Positions 7,613 through 12,285 of a stretch of 12,285 nucleotides of DNA are shown piece after piece. The position numbers and the translations under genes are program-made. The stretch's first letter is position 1, and the number at the start of each line of letters is the position of its first letter. Origin of the DNA: Pinisolibacter sp040275425. Its GTDB lineage: Bacteria; Pseudomonadota; Alphaproteobacteria; Rhizobiales; Ancalomicrobiaceae. The notes under the pieces were generated by a model. That model had not been told where the DNA came from. It worked only from the letters and a program-made list of their open reading frames with translations, and made no database searches. Location of the stretch: the NCBI GenBank assembly GCA_040275425.1, contig JBEOKB010000210.1:1-12285 (forward strand), in the 5' to 3' direction.

Positions 7613-8641
7613 TCACGGCTTGGGGGCGGACCACATCAAAGGCCATTCGGCCGGGTCGCGGCCTTCGACGCATTCGCTCGCCACGCGGGTCTCGAGCATC
7701 TCGAAGGTCCACTTCTTCCAGCGCCAGACGCCGCGCGCGCCGCAGCCGCCGGCCTTGAAGGTCGAGGTGAGGCGGGTGGCCTTCTCGTCGTAGGCGATGT
7801 TGTGGAGCAGGTCGGTGCCCTTCCAGCCGAGCGCGCCGTCGAAGGTGGCGAAGTAGAGCGGGGTGATGCCGCCGATCTCGCCGCTCTCCACCACCCACAG
7901 CCGGAACGAGACGTTGCCGGCGGAGGCGGTGCAGGGGATGGCGTAGAGGATGGCGGTGGAGGAGAGCACGCCGATCACCGGCTTGAACGCGCGCAGCAGC
8001 GGCGAATTGGGCGCCTCGCATTCGCTGGCGCTCATGTGCTTGGCGGCGAGACGGGGCGGGATGCCCTGGCGGATGACCAGATCGGAGCGCGGGGTCTCGG
8101 GGGCGGCGATCAGGCCGCGCGGGGCGGCGCCGACGACCTTGCCGGAGGCGCGACCGAGGCGTTCGTCGGTCCAGGCGATCACCTCGGAGAGCGCGGCGAG
8201 GTCGAAGTCGGCGTCGTGGGGGGCGCCGGTGACGTCGATGTATTCGATGCGCAGCTTCTTGGGGCCGGTACGGGCGGCGAGGATCGCCTCGGCGAGTCTG
8301 GCGTCGACGATCCAGAAGCTCTCGACCTTCTCGTAGGGGAGGTGGCCCGACTTCGGCTCGATGTCGGCGATCTGGCGGCCGTCGATGCGCAGGGTCATCG
8401 GGCGGTCGCGGTCGGCGATGGCGCCGGGGGTGGAGAGGCCGACGGCGATGCCGTCGCCGATCTCGAAGCGGCCGAGCATCAGCGCCTGGAGACCGGAGGT
8501 CGAGGGCAGCGAGGCGCGGCAGACCGGGGCCTCGCACATCGCCTTCCAGCCCTTGATCTCGGTGGTCACGGGCTCGGCGCCGGCGGGAGACGCCGGAGCG
8601 AGGAGGAGGGCGGCGGCGAAGGCGAGGGCTGAACGACGCAT
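7613..8641 (-). CDS. Secreted DUF1176-like periplasmic protein
   Basis: 342 residues with a clear signal peptide (MRRSALAFAAALLLAPASPAGA, residues 1-22). Features I associate with DUF1176: an early Trp with a close Cys pair (GWKAMC...C41), TLRIDGR, and a central helix-like segment LAALSEVIAWTDERLGR. There is a mid-protein AILYAIPC, and a C-terminal block GGCGARGVWRWKKWTFEMLE ending in SEC...WPLMW. The role of the family is not known; it is thought to be periplasmic, with paired cysteines probably forming disulfides. The ATG at 8639-8641 is chosen because the signal peptide begins there; the ribosome binding site is weak. The frame stays open upstream through the RNase T2 gene, but that is a shadow. 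It lies 44 bases after the RNase T2 stop, suggesting co-transcription. The family call is from remembered motifs, not a search. Confidence 0.85.
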   Translation of the reverse strand: MRRSALAFAAALLLAPASPAGAEPVTTEIKGWKAMCEAPVCRASLPSTSGLQALMLGRFEIGDGIAVGLSTPGAIADRDRPMTLRIDGRQIADIEPKSGHLPYEKVESFWIVDARLAEAILAARTGPKKLRIEYIDVTGAPHDADFDLAALSEVIAWTDERLGRASGKVVGAAPRGLIAAPETPRSDLVIRQGIPPRLAAKHMSASECEAPNSPLLRAFKPVIGVLSSTAILYAIPCTASAGNVSFRLWVVESGEIGGITPLYFATFDGALGWKGTDLLHNIAYDEKATRLTSTFKAGGCGARGVWRWKKWTFEMLETRVASECVEGRDPAEWPLMWSAPKP

Positions 8642-8685
8642 GCGGAGGTCTCGGCTGAAGTCTCGGGGGTTCGGCGCGGGGAGGC

Positions 8686-9336
8686 TCAGCGCGCGGCGGG
8701 CATGTAGGCGCGTTCGAGCCGGCAGGAGCGGCGCTCGACCTCGGGGCACTTGGCGAAGGCGGACAGGTCCTTCTTCAGGCAGATGCGCACCTCCTGAAGG
8801 CGACGACCGTCGCACAGGGTCGAGATCTCGTCGGCGTCGAGGCCCTTGTTGGCGGCCATGAAGGCGGCCTCCACCTCGTGCGGCGCCACCATGCGCGGCT
8901 TGTCGGGGGCGACGAACTCCTCCGGCACGCGGATCTTCTCGTAGAGCTTGCGGACGATGCGCAGGTAGACGTCGGCCTTCAGGCCGGAGCAGGTGCCGTG
9001 CTTGCGCCATTCGTGGCGGACGAGGCCGGGGCTCGGCATGACGTCGAGCACGCCGGCGATCTCCTCGCGGGTCGGCTCGCGCTCGCCGGTGGCGCAATCG
9101 GCGGGGTAGCCGCGATCGTACTGCGGCCACAGGCCGTGGACGACGAAGGCGAAGGGGCGGGCGCACTGGGCATCGCCGCGCGCCTTGCCGGTGGCCTCGC
9201 ACCAGCTCGGCGACCACGACAGCGACAGGACCCAGAAGTCGAAGTCGCCGGGGCGGTCGCGGCGCTCGGCGTTCGCCGGGGCGAGGGAGGCGAGAAGGGC
9301 GAGAACGGCGGCGACGAGGGTCGCGAGTTTCGGCAT
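8686..9336 (-). CDS. Secreted ribonuclease T2 family protein
   Basis: 216 residues with a signal peptide ending ANA (residues 1-23). Both T2 active-site blocks are present: CAS I FVVHGLWPQ (His67) and CAS II HEWRKHGTC (His108, Glu109, Lys112, His113). All the usual catalytic residues are therefore intact. Eight cysteines in the mature protein would allow four disulfides, as in E. coli RNase I. The expected activity is cleavage of RNA through 2',3'-cyclic phosphates, without base specificity, in the periplasm or outside the cell. The ATG at 9334-9336 has GGAG 7 bases upstream. It lies between two other secreted-protein genes, with gaps of 38 bases upstream and 44 downstream, so the three are likely expressed together. 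No cognate inhibitor gene is visible; secretion would protect cytoplasmic RNA. Confidence 0.94.
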   Translation of the reverse strand: MPKLATLVAAVLALLASLAPANAERRDRPGDFDFWVLSLSWSPSWCEATGKARGDAQCARPFAFVVHGLWPQYDRGYPADCATGEREPTREEIAGVLDVMPSPGLVRHEWRKHGTCSGLKADVYLRIVRKLYEKIRVPEEFVAPDKPRMVAPHEVEAAFMAANKGLDADEISTLCDGRRLQEVRICLKKDLSAFAKCPEVERRSCRLERAYMPAAR

Positions 9337-9374
9337 GGACGAGCTCCGGTCGACGTAGGGGCGCGAGGGGCGCG

Positions 9375-9851
9375 TCACCACCAGCGGCGGGCGGTGCGGC
9401 AGCGGCCGCCGTGGGCGGTCCACGGGTCGTGGCCGAGGACGCAGACCTCGATGCCGTCGGGCAGGTAGGCGAAGCCGGGAGCGGCGAAACCGGTGCCGCG
9501 ATCGATGCGCCACCAAGCGGTCGAGCGGGTGCCGTCCGACAGGGTGACCGGGGCCTCGCACCAGCGGCGCGGGATCGGCGAGGGATCGTCGACGAAGGCG
9601 CCGCGATCGCGGATCGGGCCGAAGGCGGCGAGGGTGAGATCGCGCCCTTCGACGCGGGCGGCACCGTGGGCGAAGCGCGAGCGGACCTTCGCGAGCACGT
9701 GGGCGTCGTCGCAGGCGGCGACCAGGGTCTCGGCGGAGCGGCGCTCGGCCGCCTCGGCGGCCACGGGGGCGGCGAGGACGACGGCCAGGAGCGCGAGGGC
9801 GGCGGCGCGGTGGGGTTCGAACTCAGGGCTCGACGGACGGAACGGACGCAT
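9375..9851 (-). CDS. Small secreted protein of unknown function with four cysteines
   Basis: 158 residues. A basic N-terminal stretch is followed by a signal-peptide core (AAALALLAVVLAAPVAAEA). The mature protein of about 125 residues opens with ETLVAACDDAHVLAKVRSRF. It ends with RRWCEAPVTLSDG, GTGFAAPGF, IEVCVLGHDPW and GGRCRTARRWW: four cysteines, many Trp. It resembles small secreted proteins of unknown function seen in Hyphomicrobiales that have a CDD...RF opening and a late C-V-x-G-x-D-P-W segment. That is memory, not a search. The ATG at 9849-9851 has GGAG 6 bases upstream, inside the palindrome CTCCGATCGGAG. A possible promoter is TTGACC (9909-9914, minus) with a weak CATCGT 17 bases later (9886-9891), which would make this the first gene of the run through RNase T2, DUF1176 and GST. 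The function is unknown. Confidence 0.82.
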   Translation of the reverse strand: MRPFRPSSPEFEPHRAAALALLAVVLAAPVAAEAAERRSAETLVAACDDAHVLAKVRSRFAHGAARVEGRDLTLAAFGPIRDRGAFVDDPSPIPRRWCEAPVTLSDGTRSTAWWRIDRGTGFAAPGFAYLPDGIEVCVLGHDPWTAHGGRCRTARRWW

Positions 9852-9857
9852 CGGCGA

Positions 9858-9869
9858 CTCCGATCGGAG
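9858..9869 (-). promoter_or_regulatory. Palindrome enclosing the ribosome binding site of the small secreted protein gene
   Basis: CTCCGATCGGAG is a perfect 12-base palindrome. In the transcript, CTCC and GGAG could pair around a GATC loop and hide the GGAG that serves the ATG six bases later. It could equally be a DNA operator, or chance in DNA rich in CGATCG words. Confidence 0.28.
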
Positions 9870-9945
9870 AGGAAAGAGCCCCGGGACGATGGGCGAGCGC
9901 CGGGCCGGGGTCAAGCGAGGAGATCAGGGGACGGGTCCGGGCGCC

Positions 9946-10818
9946 TCATTCGCCGACCAGTTCGTCGATGCGCACGCCGGCGCCGCGATCGAGGGCCATG
10001 CGCTCGGCCAGCGGCGGCAGCATCAGCGCCAGTTCCTCGGCGAGCTTCCACGGCGGATTGACGATGGTCAGGCCGCACGCGGTGAGCGGGCCGTCGGCGC
10101 GCAGGGCACCGACGGCGAAGTCGACGGTGAGGATGCGGCGGATGCCGGTCGCCTTCAGCGCGGCGTGGTGGCGGGCGAGCTCGGCGTCGCTCTTGATCGG
10201 GTGCCAGACCAGATAGACGCCGTTGGCGAGGCGGCGGGTCGCCTCGACCAGTCCCTTGACGATGCGGTCGAACTCGCCCTCCTTCTCGAAGGGGGGGTCG
10301 ATCAGCACGAGGCCGCGCCGCTCCTTGAACGGCAGGAAGCTCTTGAGCGCCAGCCAACCGTCGAGTTCGACCACCTTGAGGCGGGCGTCGCCGGCGAAGA
10401 GGGCGGCGAGGGTCGCCGCGTCGGCGGGGTGCAGCTCGGTGACGACGGCGTGGTCGCCGGGGCGCAGACCGGCGCGCACGATCAGCGGCGAGCCGGGATA
10501 GACGCTCAGCCGCTCGGGATCGAGCCGGGCGGAGGAGGTGAGGCCGGCGGTGCGGGCGACGGCGGCGAGCCAGGGCTCGAGCAGGGCGGCGACCGGCGGG
10601 GCGAAGGGGGCGGCGAGGACGCGGCCGATGCCGTCGCGCCATTCGCCGGTGCGCTCGGCCTCGCGCGCGGTCAGGTCGTAGAGACCGATGCCGGCATGGG
10701 TGTCGAGGACGCGGAAGGGCGTCGCCTTGGCGGCGAGGTGCACCAGGATGCGGGCGAGAACGGCGTGCTTGACGACGTCGGCGAAGTTGCCGGCATGGAA
10801 GGCGTGGCGATAGTTCAT
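9946..10818 (-). CDS. rlmJ: 23S rRNA (adenine(2030)-N6)-methyltransferase RlmJ
   Basis: 290 residues. The N-terminal signature YRHAFHAGNFADVVKH (residues 3-18) is specific for RlmJ. LDTHAGIGLYDL (38-49) is the S-adenosylmethionine-binding region. YPGSPLI (107-113), TELHPAD (128-133) and the catalytic motif D174-P-P-F follow the order in E. coli RlmJ. The E. coli protein has DPPY; Phe at the fourth position is allowed in N6-adenine methyltransferases. GLTIVNPPWKL is near the C-terminus. The enzyme methylates one adenine of 23S rRNA in the cytoplasm and is not essential in E. coli. The ATG at 10816-10818 is set by the conserved MNYRH opening; only a weak GGTGA lies upstream. The strong terminator at 10877-10909 isolates it from the cold-shock gene, so its promoter should lie within the GC-rich 58 bases between, but none is recognisable. 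Confidence 0.95.
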   Translation of the reverse strand: MNYRHAFHAGNFADVVKHAVLARILVHLAAKATPFRVLDTHAGIGLYDLTAREAERTGEWRDGIGRVLAAPFAPPVAALLEPWLAAVARTAGLTSSARLDPERLSVYPGSPLIVRAGLRPGDHAVVTELHPADAATLAALFAGDARLKVVELDGWLALKSFLPFKERRGLVLIDPPFEKEGEFDRIVKGLVEATRRLANGVYLVWHPIKSDAELARHHAALKATGIRRILTVDFAVGALRADGPLTACGLTIVNPPWKLAEELALMLPPLAERMALDRGAGVRIDELVGE

Positions 10819-10876
10819 GGGAGCGTCACCGGGTCGCGGTGGTGGGCCGCAGCGCCGGAGCGGCGCGGCGGGCATG

Positions 10877-10909
10877 AAAAACCCTCCCGACCCGAGGGTG
10901 GGAGGGTTT
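10877..10909 (-). terminator. Intrinsic terminator of the cold-shock-domain gene
   Basis: A 10-base perfect stem: AAACCCTCCC (10879-10888) pairs with GGGAGGGTTT (10900-10909). An inner stem ACCC/GGGT is joined by a 2-base turn, with one unpaired base at 10889. Read on the minus strand the hairpin runs into TTTTT (10877-10881), as an intrinsic terminator should. It lies about 90 bases after the cold-shock gene stop. On the plus strand there is no gene for it to serve. Confidence 0.88.
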
Positions 10910-10998
10910 CACGATTCTGGGATCGGGCGAGGCGCGAGGCCGGTCCCGATCGGGAACGAGAGGAAGGGCCGCGAGGATCGCCCGCGCGGCCGCCTCGA

Positions 10999-11631
10999 TC
11001 ACTCTTCGTCCGGAGCGCCGTAGTCGTCGCCTTCGACCGGAGCCTCACCACCCTCGAGGGGCTGGAGGTTGACGGCCTTGGGGCCCTTGCCGCGCTTGTC
11101 CGGCTCGGTCTCGAACGAGACCTTCTGGCCCTTGTCGAGGGTGCCGAGGCCGGAGCGCTCGACCGCCGAGACGTGCACGAACACGTCCGCGCCGCCCTCG
11201 TCCGGGGTGATGAAGCCGTAGCCCTTTTCGGCGTTGAAGAACTTCACGGTGCCGTTCTGACGCGGGCCGCGCTCGACCTGCGGACGCGGGGTGCGCGGGC
11301 GGAAGCCCTCACCGCCGGCGCCACCGCCGAAGCCGCCTTCGTCGCCGCCGAAGGAGCGACGCGGACGATCACCGAAACCGCGATCACCGCCGCCGAAGCC
11401 ACCGCGGTCGCCGCCGCCGAAGCCGCCGCGGTCGCCGCCGCCGAAGCCACGGTCGCGACCGCCGCCGAAGCCGCCACGATCACCACCGCCGAAACCACCA
11501 CGATCGCCGCCGCCGAAGCCGCCGCGATCACCGCCGCCGAAACCCTCGTCACGGCCGCCGAAACCACCACGATCACGCCCGAAGCCGCCGCGGTCGCCGC
11601 CACGCCCGCCGCCGAAACCACGATCCCTCAT
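10999..11631 (-). CDS. Cold-shock-domain protein with N-terminal Gly/Arg/Phe repeat arm and acidic tail
   Basis: 210 residues from the chosen start. Residues 1-110 are a low-complexity arm built on the unit DRGGFGGG, rich in RGG. Residues 126-190 are a complete cold-shock domain: NGTVKFFNAEKGYGFI, with RNP1 as KGYGFI and RNP2 as VFVHVS. A short acidic tail (193-210) ends the protein. Cold-shock domains bind single-stranded RNA or DNA; RGG arms add RNA binding and self-association. It is likely a cytoplasmic RNA chaperone. The ATG at 11631 has AAAGGA 6 bases upstream and is preferred. An ATG at 11667 and a GTG at 11670, behind GGGGGAG, would add 12 or 13 residues not of repeat type. Transcription ends at the terminator at 10877-10909. 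The domain call is certain; the start is less so. Bacterial CspA-type proteins are usually about 70 residues, so the arm triples the size. Confidence 0.93.
   Translation of the reverse strand: MRDRGFGGGRGGDRGGFGRDRGGFGGRDEGFGGGDRGGFGGGDRGGFGGGDRGGFGGGRDRGFGGGDRGGFGGGDRGGFGGGDRGFGDRPRRSFGGDEGGFGGGAGGEGFRPRTPRPQVERGPRQNGTVKFFNAEKGYGFITPDEGGADVFVHVSAVERSGLGTLDKGQKVSFETEPDKRGKGPKAVNLQPLEGGEAPVEGDDYGAPDEE
11374..11541 (-). repeat. In-gene tandem repeat, 24-base unit (8 residues, FGGGDRGG)
   Basis: About seven imperfect 24-base units encode residues 31-86 of the cold-shock protein arm. Phe falls at 31, 39, 47, 55, 63, 71 and 79, exactly eight apart, then at 86. Units differ mainly at third codon positions. 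One unit has the order RDRG in place of DRGG. On the plus strand the same DNA gives spurious Pro- and Ala-rich open frames. Confidence 0.88.
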
Positions 11632-11735
11632 TCCAAGTCCTTTCCCGCGGGGTCCCACCCCGTTCATCACGACACGCTCCCCCGAAACCCGAGGGTGACG
11701 AGGGTAGACGAGGCAGTCACGTTACACGTCGGGAC

Positions 11736-11766
11736 ATGATATGCGCTGTTTATTCCGCCGATCCAA
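11736..11766 (-). promoter_or_regulatory. Candidate promoter of the cold-shock gene
   Basis: On the minus strand TTGGAT (11761-11766) is followed after 19 bases by TATCAT (11736-11741), five of six matches to TATAAT. With 17-base spacing the -10 would instead be CATATC (11738-11743), a poorer match. The spacing of 19 is long, so confidence is low. It is the best -35/-10 pair in the region and lies about 100 bases ahead of the start codon. Confidence 0.33.
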
Positions 11767-11865
11767 TCGATCCTCGGGGATCTCATCGATCGTCGGAAGT
11801 CGGTCGCGCCGACCGTCTCGCCCAGTTCCGAACCGCCGCCTCATCGATTTATGGACGAAACGGCG

Positions 11866-11884
11866 CAAAAGGGCAAGTGTTGCC
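11866..11884 (-). terminator. Possible weak terminator of the DM13-domain gene
   Basis: On the minus strand GGCAA-CAC-TTGCC, a 5-base stem with a 3-base loop, is followed by CTTTT. It starts 25 bases after the stop codon of the DM13 gene. The stem is short, so this may only be a weak terminator. Confidence 0.42.
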
Positions 11885-11908
11885 GCGACTTCTCGGCGGG
11901 TCGCGCGT

Positions 11909-12285
11909 TCAGCCGCGAGCGGGCGCGAGGCGGGCGAGAGCGCGAGGGGCCTTGTCGCGGCGCGCCCACACGATCACGGCGCGATAGACGGCGAGGTCGA
12001 GCTCGGCGGGCACGCGGTAGACCTGGGGTCCCTTGGGCTTGCGCAGGCGGCCGAGGGAGACGCGCTTGGCGGCGAGAACCGCCTCGGTGGTGAGGGGGGC
12101 GTCGCCGGCGACGAGAATGACCTCGAGGCCGGGGGCGTCGTCGACGACGAGATCGGTCAGGCGCAGCTCGCGCGCGGCGACGTCGACGGCGACCTTGCCG
12201 CGCGCGTTGCCGCCGGGGGTGGGCGGGGCGAGGGTGCCGGCCCAGACCTTGACCGGGGCGACCGGCTGCTCGGGGCGCGGCGGTG
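11909..12285 (-). CDS. DM13-domain protein, C-terminal part, cut by window edge
   Basis: The last 124 codons are visible, ending in TGA at 11909-11911; the start lies beyond the right edge. The visible part opens with a Pro-rich stretch (PPRPEQPVAPVKVWAGTL). It then reads KVAVDVAARELRLTDLVVDD, GLEVILVAGD and KRVSLGRLRKPKGPQVYRVP, and closes with ELDLAVYRAVIVWARR. This matches the DM13 plan: a folded unit with LRLxDFxVxxGPDLxVYL, LGxLKGxxGxQxYxVP and a final YRxVVIWC strand. DM13 is thought to be a cytochrome-like or redox domain with a conserved Cys in that last strand; here the position is Ala (VIVWARR). What lies before it (signal peptide, other domains) cannot be seen. The family call rests on motif memory. 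Confidence 0.8.
   Translation of the reverse strand, partial: PPRPEQPVAPVKVWAGTLAPPTPGGNARGKVAVDVAARELRLTDLVVDDAPGLEVILVAGDAPLTTEAVLAAKRVSLGRLRKPKGPQVYRVPAELDLAVYRAVIVWARRDKAPRALARLAPARG

Larger units (their letters stand above)
11632..11908. other. Intergenic region upstream of the cold-shock gene, 277 bases
   Basis: No gene recognised. It holds the leader and promoter region of the cold-shock gene and the sequence after the DM13 gene stop. It is less GC-rich than its surroundings around 11725-11760 and 11841-11872. Short palindromic words built on ATCGAT recur (11766-11795), including GATCC/GGATC around a TCGG turn. The leader from the candidate promoter to the start would be about 100 bases, long enough for the structured leaders known for cold-shock genes, but I cannot show such a structure. 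Confidence 0.55.

Noticed and set aside
8642..9664. Extension of the DUF1176-like frame through the RNase T2 gene
   Set aside because: The signal peptide begins at 8641, and the upstream translation is an out-of-frame reading of RNase T2.
11374..11541. Regular repeats that could be taken for a CRISPR array or minisatellite
   Set aside because: The 24-base units are contiguous, without unique spacers, and keep one reading frame joined to a cold-shock domain.
9493..11739. A 748-residue plus-strand open frame crossing four minus-strand genes
   Set aside because: It spans the small secreted gene, rlmJ, a terminator and the cold-shock gene; its Ala/Thr/Glu repeat is simply the reverse strand of the Gly-rich repeat.

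Overview
The window is chromosomal DNA of very high G+C content, by eye around 70%. It most likely comes from an alphaproteobacterium of the Hyphomicrobiales (Rhizobiales) type. The evidence is two small Omp25/Omp31-like outer-membrane barrels with mature N-termini beginning ADMY, a DUF1176-type periplasmic protein, the uvrC-pgsA gene order, and start sites with GGAG-like ribosome binding sites in GC-rich DNA. I saw no rRNA, tRNA, insertion sequence, prophage or CRISPR array. Genus-level placement would be a guess.

Layout. (1) 1-4987, minus strand, reading right to left: a pteridine-reductase-like SDR, an unrecognised 581-residue membrane-anchored protein, uvrC, and the first 63 codons of pgsA. 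The uvrC-then-pgsA order is widespread in proteobacteria; the membrane protein sits between the SDR and uvrC. (2) 4988-6838: a 322-base intergenic stretch, then two outer-membrane beta-barrel genes on the plus strand. A strong hairpin terminator separates them and the second has its own candidate promoter. (3) 6942-9851, minus strand: a run of four genes with gaps of 38-62 bases. In transcription order they encode a small secreted four-cysteine protein, a secreted RNase T2, a secreted DUF1176-like protein and a cytosolic YibF-like glutathione S-transferase. (4) 9946-10818, minus: rlmJ, a 23S rRNA m6A methyltransferase. (5) 10999-11631, minus: a cold-shock-domain protein with a long N-terminal Gly/Arg/Phe-rich repeat and its own strong intrinsic terminator. 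(6) 11909-12285, minus: the C-terminal part of a DM13-domain protein, cut by the window edge.

Most genes are housekeeping or envelope functions: DNA repair, phospholipid synthesis, rRNA modification, RNA chaperone, porin-like barrels and periplasmic enzymes. I found no obvious new defence or mobile system. The least ordinary items are the cold-shock protein, whose disordered arm has phenylalanines at exact 8-residue intervals; the orphan 581-residue membrane protein; the SDR whose catalytic Ser is an Asp, as in PTR1/FolM; the block of three consecutive secreted proteins around RNase T2; and a DM13 domain that lacks its expected cysteine.
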